Notes: generated by a model from the sequence alone, not told the origin. 64,000 nt of DNA from Luteibacter sp. OK325 (GCF_003050935.1 NZ_QAOX01000004.1:372001-436000), one strand, 5' to 3'. Positions 25,690 through 34,823 are shown, counted from the first letter of the stretch. Program-made: numbers and translations.

Positions 25690-26906
25690 GAAACGGGCGT
25701 TCCTTCTGAGGGTGTGGGTGAAAGCGTGAGGGGCGTACCGGCCTTGCAACGGGCCCAACCGATCGAGCGCCGTGTTTGCGCCTTCAGCGGACGAGCGCCG
25801 TCGGCAATCAGTTCGAGTGCGTTGTCGGTGCGACGCAGCCGGTAGCCATCGATGCCGTCGGCCACGTCACAGGATGAAGGCAACGCGATGCGCTGTGGCG
25901 GTACCGCATCGGTCACCGCAGCGTTATCCAGCATCACCTCGAACGGTGCGTCCGCGGTCACGCCCGGCTGCAGCGTGATGAGCAAGGGGCGCGTATCCAG
26001 CTGACCACGGACGACACCCCGCCAGGTGGCGAGACTCCATGCGCGCGTATCGTCCACGGTCGGCAAACGAAACCACACCACGCCGACGAAACCGCGCGGA
26101 CGGTCCTTGGTCAGATGCGCCACGAACGCCATGAGCGTATCGGGCGCCGCATACAGTTCCGCTGACATCGCGCCGGCGGCCAGCGCGGCTCGCTCGCTTT
26201 CGACGGCAAGCAGGCTGCCATCTTCGTTCCAGCTCACGCGCGAACCATACGTAGGCAGCGCAACGCGAAACGGTTTGCGGGTATGCGTGGCGAACTCGTC
26301 CACCCAACGGTCGGCAATCACCGGATCGAACAGACCCGCTTGCGGCGCCTGCACGGCATGCACCTGCAACACGGACTCATCCGGCACAGCCAGCAACGCA
26401 TCGAGGTCGCGTGAGCCGATCCACGTCGGCAACGCGGTGATCGAGAGCGGAAGCGCAGCGAGTCGCGGGCGCAATGCTGCCAGGAAGTCCGTATACGCCG
26501 GCAGGCGTGAGGTCGGGCAGTCGTAATCGATCTCGATGCCGGCAAGCTGAGTGGAAGGCCAGCCAGCCGTGAGCCCCGCGATGCGCTCGGCGAGCACACC
26601 GGCATCGAAACGCGCCAGCCTCCCGTCGATACGCACGACCAGCACGACAGGCCGCCCGCTACGAACCAGCGCTTCCCTGTCCGGCGCAAACGTGTGGAAC
26701 GCGCCGTTGCGATCGGCCTGGGCGACAAGCACCCGCCAGTCGCGAACGAGATCGGTGGAGCTCGACATGGCCTCGCGCAAGGCCGGCGTCCATTGCCGCT
26801 GCCACACATAAGCGTCGTGGGTCAGCGGTGCGGGCGCGCGACCGCAGGCAGCGACGAGCAGCGCCACGAACGCAGTGATCGCCAGGTTCCGCAGGACATG
26901 GGCCAC
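25686..26906 (-). CDS. DUF3142-like lipoprotein
   Basis: 406 residues from the GTG at 26906, chosen because GGGGAG lies 8 bases upstream and a lipoprotein signal follows at once (LAITAFVALLVAACG). The mature protein begins with HDAYVWQRQWTPALREA and looks like a TIM-barrel domain of the DUF3142 type: LAGIEIDYDCPTSRLPAY carries the acidic strand and FVGVVWFRLP a later one. The fold recalls glycoside-hydrolase-like barrels, but no activity is known. It is encoded between the response regulator and the 820-residue protein. The family name is from memory of its opening motif. Confidence 0.7.
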   Translation of the reverse strand: MAHVLRNLAITAFVALLVAACGRAPAPLTHDAYVWQRQWTPALREAMSSSTDLVRDWRVLVAQADRNGAFHTFAPDREALVRSGRPVVLVVRIDGRLARFDAGVLAERIAGLTAGWPSTQLAGIEIDYDCPTSRLPAYTDFLAALRPRLAALPLSITALPTWIGSRDLDALLAVPDESVLQVHAVQAPQAGLFDPVIADRWVDEFATHTRKPFRVALPTYGSRVSWNEDGSLLAVESERAALAAGAMSAELYAAPDTLMAFVAHLTKDRPRGFVGVVWFRLPTVDDTRAWSLATWRGVVRGQLDTRPLLITLQPGVTADAPFEVMLDNAAVTDAVPPQRIALPSSCDVADGIDGYRLRRTDNALELIADGARPLKAQTRRSIGWARCKAGTPLTLSPTPSEGTPVS

Positions 26907-26961
26907 TCCGATGGCTCCCCAAACTCGCCGGAAGCGGCGGGCTACCTGCCCATTGTAGCTG

Positions 26962-27564
26962 TCAGAGCCAGCCTTTCTGACGCGCCAGCCGGAAGGCTTC
27001 GATGCGGTTCCCGGCGCCCAGCTTGCCGATGGCTTCGGAGAGGTAATTGCGCACCGTGCCATGCGAAAGATTCAGCTGCGTGCCGATATCGCTGGCCGAG
27101 AGCCCCTCCCCGGCCAGGCGCAACACCTGCCGCTCGCGGTCGTTCAGGGGATCGGCTTCGGACCATGCTTCAAGCGCCAGCTGCGGATCGATGGCGCGGC
27201 CACCACGGTGGACCATGCGCAGGGCCTCGGCCAGATTCTCCGCCGGCGCATCCTTGAGCAGGTAACCACTCACCCCGGCATCCAGCGCGCGGCGGAGAAA
27301 GCCCGGCCGGGCGAAGGTCGTCACGATGATCACCTTCATCGGCAACTCGTGGCGATGAATGCGCTGGGCGATTTCCAGGCCGGTAAGGCCGGGCATCTCG
27401 ATGTCGGTCACCAGCACGTCGGGCTTGAGGCGCTGGAGTTCGCGCCAGGCGCTCTCGCCGTCGGCCGCCGAGCCGAGCACTTCGATGTCGGATTCCAGGT
27501 TGAGCAGGGCCGACAGGGCTCCCCGCACCATGGCCTGGTCTTCGGCAATCAGGACGCGGATCAT
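26962..27564 (-). CDS. NarL/FixJ-family response regulator (DesR-like)
   Basis: 200 residues from the ATG at 27564, which overlaps the kinase stop (ATGA). The receiver domain has E8/D9, the phospho-acceptor D54 in VLVTDIEMPGLTG and a Lys in LLKDAP. A LuxR-type helix-turn-helix follows at about 135-195 (LNDRERQVLRLAGEGLSASDIG). It is likely phosphorylated by one or both adjacent histidine kinases and probably controls this same operon, as DesR-like regulators of ABC-linked systems often do. Target sites cannot be assigned from the sequence. Confidence 0.92.
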   Translation of the reverse strand: MIRVLIAEDQAMVRGALSALLNLESDIEVLGSAADGESAWRELQRLKPDVLVTDIEMPGLTGLEIAQRIHRHELPMKVIIVTTFARPGFLRRALDAGVSGYLLKDAPAENLAEALRMVHRGGRAIDPQLALEAWSEADPLNDRERQVLRLAGEGLSASDIGTQLNLSHGTVRNYLSEAIGKLGAGNRIEAFRLARQKGWL

Positions 27565-28697
27565 GCCACGCTCCCTTGCAGCGCCTGCGGCAAGGCCAGG
27601 CCGATCTCGAGCGCCGTGCCCTGCTTCGCCGGCGAGTCGATGGCCAGCCGGCCGCCGACCTGCCGCACACGCTCGCGCATGCCGGAAACCCCATTGCCGT
27701 GCGCGGCGAGTCCGCCACAACCGTTGTCCGTGATGCGCATCGAAAAATCCTGTCCGTTACGGGTAATGACCACGCGCGCTTCGGTAGCGCGCGAGTGTCG
27801 GTGGATATTGGTGATTGCTTCGCGAAGCACCAGCGAGAGCGCCGCTTCCGTCGGCTCGGGCAACGCCAGACGTTCGGGCATGACCACATCCAGCGCGATG
27901 CCGGAGGCTTCGAGCATGAGGCGGGCGGAGACCAGTTCGCTGCCGAGATCGCCCGCGCGCATACCGGTGACCGCGCTACGCACTTCGGCCAGGGTATGAC
28001 GGGCGACGCGCTCGACCTCTTCCATCTCCTGCTGGGCACGCGCGGGATCGGCTAGCGCCAGCCGCTTGGCGAGCTCGGACTTCAGCGTGATCAGCGACAG
28101 CGTGTGGCCGAGCAGGTCGTGCAGATCGCGACCGATGCGCTCGCGTTCGGCCAGCGTCGCCAAGCGCCGCACTTCACCCTGAGACAGGCGCAATTCCGCA
28201 TCGCGACGCGCACCACGCACGTAGAGGAAGTTGCTGAAACCGGCGGCGAGGCCTGCGCCGAAAACGATGGCCACATGGATCAATGGCACGCCGAAGGCAT
28301 AAACCCAGGCCAGTGTGAGGAGTGCGGAAACGCCCACGCCGATAAGCCAGTACCGCGCCTTCGGTGCATAAGCCAGCAACGTCACGCCGATGATCACGTA
28401 ACCGAGCGACAGCGGATTGACCGGCCAGAGAACGAAGCCCACCACGACGATGCTCACGGCATGAAACGGCAAACGCCGCAGCGGCGCGATATACACGCCG
28501 AGATAGCAGACCAGATAAACGAGGATCGACAGCAGCGTCGGGCCAAACCAGGCCCAGTCGAATGCCTTCAGCGCGAGTGGCCCCTGGATCAGCGCGATCA
28601 GCCAGAACACCTGCAAGCCGGCCTGCCAGCGCAGATAAGTCGGCGAGCGCAGGCTGCCGAGCAGGGAGTCCGCGCTGGCGGACGGCAGTCGCATCAT
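27561..28697 (-). CDS. DesK-like sensor histidine kinase, second of a tandem pair
   Basis: 378 residues. Five to six TM helices fill the first 150 residues. The HisKA_3 dimerisation helix has the phospho-His in ERERIGRDLHDLLGHTLSLI (about residue 190), and a HATPase_c ends the protein (ITDNGCGGLAAHGNGVSGM). It is paralogous to the kinase encoded just upstream; the H-box and most of the core can be aligned by eye. Its ATG overlaps the upstream gene's stop, and its own stop overlaps the regulator's ATG. It senses something in or at the membrane; the signal is unknown. Confidence 0.92.
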   Translation of the reverse strand: MMRLPSASADSLLGSLRSPTYLRWQAGLQVFWLIALIQGPLALKAFDWAWFGPTLLSILVYLVCYLGVYIAPLRRLPFHAVSIVVVGFVLWPVNPLSLGYVIIGVTLLAYAPKARYWLIGVGVSALLTLAWVYAFGVPLIHVAIVFGAGLAAGFSNFLYVRGARRDAELRLSQGEVRRLATLAERERIGRDLHDLLGHTLSLITLKSELAKRLALADPARAQQEMEEVERVARHTLAEVRSAVTGMRAGDLGSELVSARLMLEASGIALDVVMPERLALPEPTEAALSLVLREAITNIHRHSRATEARVVITRNGQDFSMRITDNGCGGLAAHGNGVSGMRERVRQVGGRLAIDSPAKQGTALEIGLALPQALQGSVA

Positions 28698-29911
28698 GAC
28701 GTCGGCCGTGTCTCGAGCCCGAGGGTGCCGGGCTCCGTGGTGGGCGCGAGGCGACGATCCGCCGCGGTCAGCGGCACGACGATGCGCACGCGCGTGCCCT
28801 TGCCGCGCTCGGATTCGAAGGCCAGTGTGCCGCCCAGCGCACGGACTCGTTCACGCATGCCGCAAATCCCGTTGCCTTCGGCACTGACGCCGCCACTGCC
28901 GTTGTCGGCGATGCACAGCGTGAGCTCACCCCCCTTCACCTCGACACGAGCTTCGGCGGACGAGGCACGCGCATGGCGATGAATGTTCGTCACCGCCTCG
29001 CGCAGGATGAGCGCAAGACCGGCTTCCAGGCGCTCGGGAAGCTCGGGCAGGTTGCTCACGTAATCGAACTGCACCATGGAAGCATTGAGCAACAAACGGG
29101 CGGAAGCGAGCTCACCAGCAAGACCCGTGGCGCGGATGCCCGTCACCGCCGAGCGCACTTCGGCAAGCGCATGCCGGGCCACGGATTCGGCCTCCTCCAT
29201 TTCACGGCGCGCCGCATCCGTATCGCGATCGATCAGGCGGCGCGACAGCTCCAGCTTGAGCGTGATCAACGAAAGCGTATGGCCGAGAAGGTCGTGCAGA
29301 TCGCGCCCGATGCGTTCGCGCTCGGCCATTGCCGCGAGTCGACGCACTTCGTCATGCGAAAGTTTGAGCTCGGCGTCACGCTGTGCATTGAAGCGGTAAA
29401 TGACGTTGATCGAACCCACCGAGAGCGCGATGAAGCTGATCGTCGCCAGGATGGATGGCGGCCAGGTGTAAATGAATGTGCCCGCCAGGGCGAAGCCGCC
29501 GATCACGAACCCCATGCCGGTATAGCAGCGCTTGGGCGAACCCTCGAAACCCATGATCGCGCACGCATAGATCATGAAGCACGCGCCGCCGCTCGCGTTG
29601 ATGCCCATGATCGAGTAAGCGAGCAGGGCGACGGCCGCGGCAAACCAGGGTGCCTGGCGAATCGGCCGGATATAGCTGATCGCATAGATGGCCAGGAAGG
29701 CGGGAAAAGCCATCAAGGTCGCCAGCCACCAGTGCGGGTTGAGTTTCTGCGCGAAGACCAGGTCGCCGAAGACATAGACTGTCCACACCAGGTTGAACAG
29801 GCTGGCCACGCGCAACCGAGGCTTCTCGCGGAAGCGGTTCCACAGCGAATCCGGTGTCGGCTGAAACCACGAGCGGGCCATGCGGGTATCCGAGGAAAGG
29901 CGTGCGTTCAT
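28694..29911 (-). CDS. DesK-like sensor histidine kinase, first of a tandem pair
   Basis: 405 residues. After a soluble start (WFQPTPDSLWNRFREKP) come five or six TM helices to about residue 165. The HisKA_3 helix follows with the phospho-His in GRDLHDLLGHTLSLITLKLE (about residue 203), then HATPase_c with IADNGSGGVSAEGNGICGM. It closely resembles the next kinase in the operon and probably arose with it by duplication. Its ATG is a few bases after the ABC permease stop. Whether the two kinases form heterodimers or sense different signals cannot be told from sequence. Confidence 0.92.
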   Translation of the reverse strand: MNARLSSDTRMARSWFQPTPDSLWNRFREKPRLRVASLFNLVWTVYVFGDLVFAQKLNPHWWLATLMAFPAFLAIYAISYIRPIRQAPWFAAAVALLAYSIMGINASGGACFMIYACAIMGFEGSPKRCYTGMGFVIGGFALAGTFIYTWPPSILATISFIALSVGSINVIYRFNAQRDAELKLSHDEVRRLAAMAERERIGRDLHDLLGHTLSLITLKLELSRRLIDRDTDAARREMEEAESVARHALAEVRSAVTGIRATGLAGELASARLLLNASMVQFDYVSNLPELPERLEAGLALILREAVTNIHRHARASSAEARVEVKGGELTLCIADNGSGGVSAEGNGICGMRERVRALGGTLAFESERGKGTRVRIVVPLTAADRRLAPTTEPGTLGLETRPTS

Positions 29912-29917
29912 GCTACT

Positions 29918-30697
29918 TCAACCGTAGCGACGCAGGCGGCGCGCGGCGAGCAGGAGGAAGGCCGTGGTGAAGCCGAGCAGCACGAGCACGTGGATCAGGA
30001 TGCCGCCCTGCCCGAGCCCCACGACCGACAGCGCCAGCTGGTCGAGGTGGTAGGCCGGCCAGATCGGGGCGATCGACTGTATGAAGGACGGCATGATCGA
30101 CAGCGGAAACCACAGCCCGGACAGGAAGGCCATCGGCAGGTAGATCAGGTTGACCACCCCAGGGGCGCCCTGCCCCTTCACCAGCGTGCCGACCAGCAGG
30201 CCCAGCGCGCAGAACGGCAGGACGCCGAGTACTTCGAGCACGAAGAACGCGGCAAGTCGCGATGCCGGCAACGAGACACCCGCAAGGAACACCGCCATGC
30301 ACATCAGGATGATCGAAACCGTTGCGGCCACCAGCATCGCCATGCACATCTTGCCCAGCAGGTAGGCGCCCGGCGGCATCGGCATGGCACGCTTGAGCGT
30401 GAGCAGACCTGTGTCCCGCTCGAGCGCGAGCGACACGCCGAAACCGAACAGCCCCGGCGCCATCACACCGAACGTACCGTACGAGGCGAGCAGGTAACGC
30501 GGCGCGTCCGCACTGTTCGAGTGGGCGAGGAAGATGCCGAACATGAGGTAGAACACGGAGGGAAACAGGAGCGTCGGCAGGAGAAAACCCGGATTACGCA
30601 TGTAGCGCAGGCATTCCGACTTCGCTTCCTGCACATAAGCGTTGACCAGCCGGCCTGTGGTCATCACCGGCGTGGCGATGCTGTCGATGGTGTTCAT
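29918..30697 (-). CDS. ABC-2 type transporter permease
   Basis: 259 residues from the ATG at 30697 (AGGAGG upstream), which overlaps the ATPase stop. Six TM helices with the ABC-2 pattern are present: FLLPTLLFPSVFYLMFGIFL, YGTFGVMAPGLFGFGVSLAL, ATVSIILMCMAVFLAG and a final LIHVLVLLGFTTAFLLLAAR. It forms the membrane channel for the ATPase encoded just before it. Substrates of such two-gene exporters linked to DesKR-type systems range from lipids and drugs to peptides; the present one is unknown. Confidence 0.93.
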   Translation of the reverse strand: MNTIDSIATPVMTTGRLVNAYVQEAKSECLRYMRNPGFLLPTLLFPSVFYLMFGIFLAHSNSADAPRYLLASYGTFGVMAPGLFGFGVSLALERDTGLLTLKRAMPMPPGAYLLGKMCMAMLVAATVSIILMCMAVFLAGVSLPASRLAAFFVLEVLGVLPFCALGLLVGTLVKGQGAPGVVNLIYLPMAFLSGLWFPLSIMPSFIQSIAPIWPAYHLDQLALSVVGLGQGGILIHVLVLLGFTTAFLLLAARRLRRYG

Positions 30698-31614
30698 GCG
30701 GCCTCCTGGGAAAGATCGGTCGACTCGGTTTCGCGGGTGATCTCGGTGAAGGCCTCGGCCAGGCCGGCACGCTGCACTTCGAGCTCGCTCAGGCTCGCGT
30801 CGGTGTCGAGCAGGCGACGCACCACGCTCTCGGCTTCGGCGGTGGCGATGGCCAGACGGCCTTGCACGCACTCCGCCGAAAGCACGTGCGGCCACGCGGC
30901 GACGGTTGCCGCGGCGGTCGACGTGATGCAACGGATGCGACGTACCGCAACATGCGCACGCAGGGCATCCACGGTGCCTTCGGAAACCACGCGTCCCTTG
31001 GCGATCACGCACACACGATCAGCCAGTGCCTCGGCTTCTTCGAGGTAGTGGGTGGTCAGGACCACGGCGCAGCCTGCGGCGACGGCTTTGCGCATCGCGG
31101 CCCACAGTGCCTGGCGCGCGACGATGTCCATGCCGACCGTCGGTTCGTCGAGGAAGAGGATTTCCGGTCGCCCCGCCAGCGCCATGGCGAACTGCACGCG
31201 ACGCTGCTGGCCGCCGGAAAGCGTCGAATAGCGCCGGTCCAGGAGATCGCCGATGTCCGCAAACGCCGCGCACTCGGCCACCGTCCTCGGCGCCGGGTAA
31301 TAACTGGCCGTGAGACTGATCAGCTCACCCACCTTGAGGGTCGGCGGCAAGGCGGCCGACTGCAGCATCACCCCGATGCGTCGGCGTGCCTCGATGTCCT
31401 GTGGATCGCGACCAAACAGGCTGACGCTACCGCTGTCCGCCCGGTGCAGGCCGAGCAGCAGGCCGATGCTGGTGCTCTTGCCAGCGCCGTTGGGGCCCAA
31501 CAGCGCGAGCAGCTCGCCGCGGTGGATTTGCAGGTTGATGCCGTCCAGCGCGACGATGGCGCCGTAGCGCTTGCCGACCTGGTCCAGACGCGCAATGCAG
31601 GTGTCGTTGTTCAT
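30694..31614 (-). CDS. ABC transporter ATP-binding protein
   Basis: 306 residues. Walker A GPNGAGKST (about 39-47), the ABC signature LSGGQQRRVQFAMALAG and Walker B EILFLDEPTVGMD are followed by the switch His in TTHYLEEAEALAD. The tail of about 85 residues is the regulatory extension common in CcmA/NatA-type exporters. It is the first gene of a seven-gene operon whose members mostly overlap by ATGA. It energises the ABC-2 permease encoded next. Confidence 0.95.
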   Translation of the reverse strand: MNNDTCIARLDQVGKRYGAIVALDGINLQIHRGELLALLGPNGAGKSTSIGLLLGLHRADSGSVSLFGRDPQDIEARRRIGVMLQSAALPPTLKVGELISLTASYYPAPRTVAECAAFADIGDLLDRRYSTLSGGQQRRVQFAMALAGRPEILFLDEPTVGMDIVARQALWAAMRKAVAAGCAVVLTTHYLEEAEALADRVCVIAKGRVVSEGTVDALRAHVAVRRIRCITSTAAATVAAWPHVLSAECVQGRLAIATAEAESVVRRLLDTDASLSELEVQRAGLAEAFTEITRETESTDLSQEAA

Positions 31615-31828
31615 GGTGTCCTCCCTTGCGTCGCACCATATTCGGTCGCAACCCCTTGGCGGCAGTCGCTTGCGTCATTGTGCGGATGTGACAAGCGTCA
31701 CCCGGGGGTTACGCGGCCAAAAACCGCGTGATATGCTGGGGAAATAATCCCTTTACATATAGATACTTAGCGGCGTCTTAAGGGATCGGTTCGAACAGTG
31801 CCGCGTCATTCGAAGTGAGGAGTGGGTT

Positions 31829-33331
31829 ATGGACGTCATCGGTCTTCTGCGCGAGATGCGCGACTTTGGCGGTACGCCGCGTACGCACGGCCTGGCCGAC
31901 GCCACGGTCGAGCGATTTGCCGGCATCGACCCCTCCCTGGTCCAGGCCATCGAAGAGGCTGTCGGCTATCACAAGGCGCTGCGCGCCGAGATGGGCGATT
32001 TCCTGCGCATGGACGAAGCCGCGCAGATCGACCACCTCCAGTGCGGCCTGGTGAACTTCTACCCCGACGACGGCGTGAACCCGTACGTGCCCGCCGCCGC
32101 GCGCGGTCCGTGGGTGGTCACGCTCAAGGGCGCCGTGATTCACGACAACGGCGGCTACGGCATGCTCGGCTTCGGGCACAACCCGCAGCACATCCTCGAT
32201 GCCATGGCGCGCCCGCAGGTCATGGCCAACGTAATGACGGCGAACGTCTCGCAGGTGCGCCTGTGCGACGCGCTGAACAAGGAGCTCGGTCGCAACCGCG
32301 GCGGTAGCCCGTATTCGCACTTTCTTTGCCTGAACTCAGGCTCGGAGTCGGTGACCCTCGCCGGCCGCATCGCCGACGTCAATGCGCGCGTGATGACCGA
32401 CCCGGGTGCACGCCACGCCGGTCGCACCATCAAGCGTCTCGCCGTGAAGGGCGCCTTCCACGGCCGCACCGAGCGTCCGGCGATTTACTCCGACTCGTCG
32501 CGCCGCAACTACCAGCAGCACCTGGCCAGCTTCCGCAACGAAGACACCCTGGTCACCGTCGAGCCGTACAACGTGGCCGCGCTGAAGGCCGCTTTCGCCG
32601 AAGCGGATCGCCAGGGCTGGTTCATCGAAGCGATGTTCCTCGAGCCGGTGATGGGCGAAGGCGATCCGGGCCGCGCGCTCACGCCGGAGTTCTACGCCGC
32701 CGCACGTGAACTCACGCGCGAGCACGGCACCCTGCTCCTGGTCGACTCGATCCAGGCCGGCCTGCGTGCGCATGGCGTGCTGTCCATCATCGACTACCCG
32801 GGCTTCGAAAACCTCGAAGCGCCGGACATGGAGACTTTCTCCAAGGCGCTCAACGCCGGCCAGTATCCACTGTCCGTGCTTGCCGTGACCGACCGCGTCG
32901 CCGGCCTGTATCGCAAGGGCATCTACGGCAACACGATGACCGCGAACCCGCGTGCCCTCGACGTGGCCGTTGCCACGCTGGCGGAGCTGACCGATGAAGT
33001 CCGCGCGAACATTCGTGACAAGGGCCAGGAATTCCTGCAGAAGCTGGAAGGCCTCAAGAGCGAACTCGGCGGCATGATCACCAAGGTCCAGGGCACCGGC
33101 CTGCTGTTCTCCTGCGAGCTGGCGACCGACTACAAGTGCTACGGCGAAGGCTCGACCGAGGAATACATGCGCGAGCGCGGCGTGGGCGTCATCCACGGCG
33201 GTGCCAACTCGCTGCGCTTCACGCCGCACTTCCGCGTGACGAGCGCCGAGGTGGACCTCATCGTCGAGGAAATCCGCCATGCATTGAAGGAAGGCCCGCG
33301 GCGTTCGGCCTCGTCGACCAAGGCGGCGTGA
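31829..33331 (+). CDS. Class III pyridoxal-phosphate aminotransferase
   Basis: 500 residues; GAGGAG lies 8 bases before the ATG. It is a fold-type I PLP enzyme of the acetylornithine/ornithine/GABA aminotransferase class. NSGSESVTLAGRIAD binds the cofactor phosphate, KGAFHGRTERPAIYS and FLEPVMGEGDPGRALTP are class III landmarks, and the Schiff-base Lys is probably K339 in METFSKALN. The usual Asp before the Lys region appears as LLLVDSIQAGLR, with Ser-Ile in place of the common Glu-Val. An N-terminal extension of about 100 residues is longer than in ArgD. The amino donor is unknown. It appears to be a single-gene unit. Confidence 0.85.
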   Translation: MDVIGLLREMRDFGGTPRTHGLADATVERFAGIDPSLVQAIEEAVGYHKALRAEMGDFLRMDEAAQIDHLQCGLVNFYPDDGVNPYVPAAARGPWVVTLKGAVIHDNGGYGMLGFGHNPQHILDAMARPQVMANVMTANVSQVRLCDALNKELGRNRGGSPYSHFLCLNSGSESVTLAGRIADVNARVMTDPGARHAGRTIKRLAVKGAFHGRTERPAIYSDSSRRNYQQHLASFRNEDTLVTVEPYNVAALKAAFAEADRQGWFIEAMFLEPVMGEGDPGRALTPEFYAAARELTREHGTLLLVDSIQAGLRAHGVLSIIDYPGFENLEAPDMETFSKALNAGQYPLSVLAVTDRVAGLYRKGIYGNTMTANPRALDVAVATLAELTDEVRANIRDKGQEFLQKLEGLKSELGGMITKVQGTGLLFSCELATDYKCYGEGSTEEYMRERGVGVIHGGANSLRFTPHFRVTSAEVDLIVEEIRHALKEGPRRSASSTKAA

Positions 33332-33358
33332 AGGCCTGAAGGCTGAGGACCGCTCTCT

Positions 33359-33400
33359 GTGGGCTGTCCTTTGTGGGCTGTCCTTTGTGGGCTGTCCTTT
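33359..33400. repeat. Three tandem 14-base repeats
   Basis: The unit GTGGGCTGTCCTTT occurs three times in a row without change, directly followed by a GTGGGAG REP-like unit. The repeat starts with the same GTGGG as the REP, so it may have grown by slippage from its foot. Confidence 0.9.
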
Positions 33401-33515
33401 GTGGGAGCCGCTTCAGCGCGAAGGGTGCTCGCCAAAGCATCGCCGGCATAGCCGGCTCCCACACAAGGCCGGCATAGCCGGCTCCCACACAAGGCAGGCA
33501 TAGCCTGCCCACACA
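33401..33515. repeat. Cluster of REP-like units
   Basis: GTGGGAGCCGCTTCAGCG opens the cluster. Then follow two units CGGCATAGCCGGCTCCCACAC in the opposite sense and a fourth, GCAGGCATAGCCTGCCCACAC. The stems (GCCGGC/GCCGGC, GCAGGC/GCCTGC) differ in sequence but keep pairing. It lies between the aminotransferase gene and the PsiF-like gene. Confidence 0.85.
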
Positions 33516-33570
33516 CAGCGGGGTAAGCTCAGACGCGCCGGATTCGCCCGGCGTCACGTAGGGGTTTGCC

Positions 33571-33891
33571 ATGTGTATGCAGCTTCGTGTCCTTGCCGTT
33601 GCTTCCCTGCTCGCCTTTTCCGCTAGTGCGATGGCCGCACCACAGGCCGCCAAGAAAGAACTGACGCCGCAGCAACAGCGCATGTCGACATGCAATACAC
33701 AGGCGACAGGCAAGAAAGGCGACGAGCGCAAGACCTTCATGAGCAGTTGCCTGAAGGGCGATACCGCAGCGCCGGCACCGGCCAAACAGACCCAGCAGCA
33801 GAAGATGACCTCCTGCAACAAGGACGCCTCGGCCAAGACCCTGAAGGGTGACGAGCGCAAGACCTTCATGAGCACTTGCCTCAAAGGCTGA
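33571..33891 (+). CDS. PsiF-repeat protein, periplasmic
   Basis: 106 residues. A signal peptide is cut after ASAMA-AP. Two copies of the PsiF repeat follow, each with two Cys: MSTCNTQATGKKGDERKTF and MTSCNKDASAKTLKGDERK, each closing with FMSxCLKG. PsiF was described in E. coli as phosphate-starvation inducible; its function is unknown. GGGG lies 7 bases before the ATG at 33571, and a second in-frame ATG follows at 33577. A Pho-box-like site occurs near the secreted nuclease gene about 1 kb downstream, but I see none directly here. Confidence 0.88.
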   Translation: MCMQLRVLAVASLLAFSASAMAAPQAAKKELTPQQQRMSTCNTQATGKKGDERKTFMSSCLKGDTAAPAPAKQTQQQKMTSCNKDASAKTLKGDERKTFMSTCLKG

Positions 33892-33903
33892 GCGATCTGT
33901 GGG

Positions 33904-33997
33904 AGCTTTAATAGGGGCTTTAATAGGGGCTTTATGTGGGAGCCGCTTCAGCGGCGATGCCTTGGCTAGCACCCATCGCCGCTGAAGCGGCTCCCAC
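33904..33997. repeat. Short tandem repeat plus REP-like inverted pair
   Basis: From about 33907 the 12-base unit CTTTAATAGGGG occurs twice with a partial third copy. It is followed by GTGGGAGCCGCTTCAGCGGCGAT (split by REP arms at 33936) and, 15 bases on, the exact opposite unit ending GCGGCTCCCAC at 33997. It lies between the PsiF-like gene and upp, and can fold as one long hairpin. Confidence 0.85.
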
Positions 33998-34047
33998 ACA
34001 CATCTCGCATGCGACAATCGGCGGATCCTGCCATCGACTGCATGCCC

Positions 34048-34686
34048 ATGAAAATCGTCGAAGTCCGCCACCCCCTCATCCAGCACAAACTCGGCCTCAT
34101 GCGTCGGGCCGGCATCAGCACGAAGGAGTTCCGCGAACTCGCTTCCGAAGTCGCCGCCCTGCTCACCTATGAAGCCACGGCCGACATGGAAACCGAGTGC
34201 AAGATGATCGAGGGCTGGGCCGGTCCGGTCGAAGTCACGCACATCAAGGGCAAGAAGGTCACCATCGTGCCGATTCTGCGTGCTGGCCTGGGCATGCTCA
34301 CGGGTGTGCTGGAAATGATTCCCGCGGCCAAGGTGAGCGTCGTCGGGCTGCAGCGTGACGAAGAAACGCTCGAGCCGGTCGCCTATTACGAAAAGCTCAG
34401 CGGCGGCATGGACGAGCGCACGGCGATCATCGTCGACCCCATGCTCGCCACGGCCGGCACCCTGGTCGCCACGGTGGACATGCTCAAGGCGGCCGGTGCA
34501 AAGAAGATCAAGGGCCTGTTCCTGGTGGCGGCGCCCGAAGGCCTCAAACGCATCGAAGCCGCGCACCCGGATATCGAAATCTACGTCGCCTGCATCGACG
34601 ACCATCTCAACGAGCTCGGCTACATCCTCCCCGGCCTGGGCGATGCCGGCGACAAGATCTTCGGGACCAAGCAGAAACCTTCCTGA
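34048..34686 (+). CDS. upp: Uracil phosphoribosyltransferase
   Basis: 212 residues from the ATG at 34048 ([19 protein letters not shown]), which matches the family N-terminus; an ATG 6 bases upstream is possible. It makes UMP from uracil and PRPP in pyrimidine salvage. The PRPP loop is [13 protein letters not shown] and the uracil-binding end is [17 protein letters not shown], both diagnostic of Upp. No strong ribosome site is visible. It stands alone, flanked by a REP pair. Confidence 0.97.
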   Translation: MKIVEVRHPLIQHKLGLMRRAGISTKEFRELASEVAALLTYEATADMETECKMIEGWAGPVEVTHIKGKKVTIVPILRAGLGMLTGVLEMIPAAKVSVVGLQRDEETLEPVAYYEKLSGGMDERTAIIVDPMLATAGTLVATVDMLKAAGAKKIKGLFLVAAPEGLKRIEAAHPDIEIYVACIDDHLNELGYILPGLGDAGDKIFGTKQKPS

Positions 34687-34696
34687 GTCGTCGGGT

Positions 34697-34720
34697 GTGT
34701 CACATCCCCCTGTCATAAAA
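34697..34720 (+). promoter_or_regulatory. Pho-box-like sequence upstream of the secreted nuclease gene
   Basis: CTGTCATAAAA at 34710-34720 matches the first half of the PhoB box consensus (CTGTCATAWAW). A second TGTCA lies 13 bases upstream (34698-34702). The second half-site at the usual 11-base distance (CGCGGCAC) fits poorly. It sits about 105 bases before the nuclease ATG. PhoB control of an extracellular nuclease would make sense for phosphate scavenging, but this is a single motif seen by eye. Confidence 0.35.
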
Positions 34721-34823
34721 TCGCGGCACACTCTGCCGGCGGACTCGACAGGGGGAACGCCACGCAGGGGATTGCGCGGTGCTTCGGGTCGCATACAACT
34801 CAACGACTCGAGGGGATATTCGA

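Noticed and set aside
28973-31048. A 691-residue plus-strand frame across the kinase and ABC genes
   Set aside because: It is antisense to at least three well-supported overlapping genes; His/Arg/Gln-rich and without a domain.
33529-34803. A long minus-strand frame across the PsiF-like gene and upp
   Set aside because: It overlaps two strongly supported plus-strand genes and crosses REP repeats; the product is low complexity.
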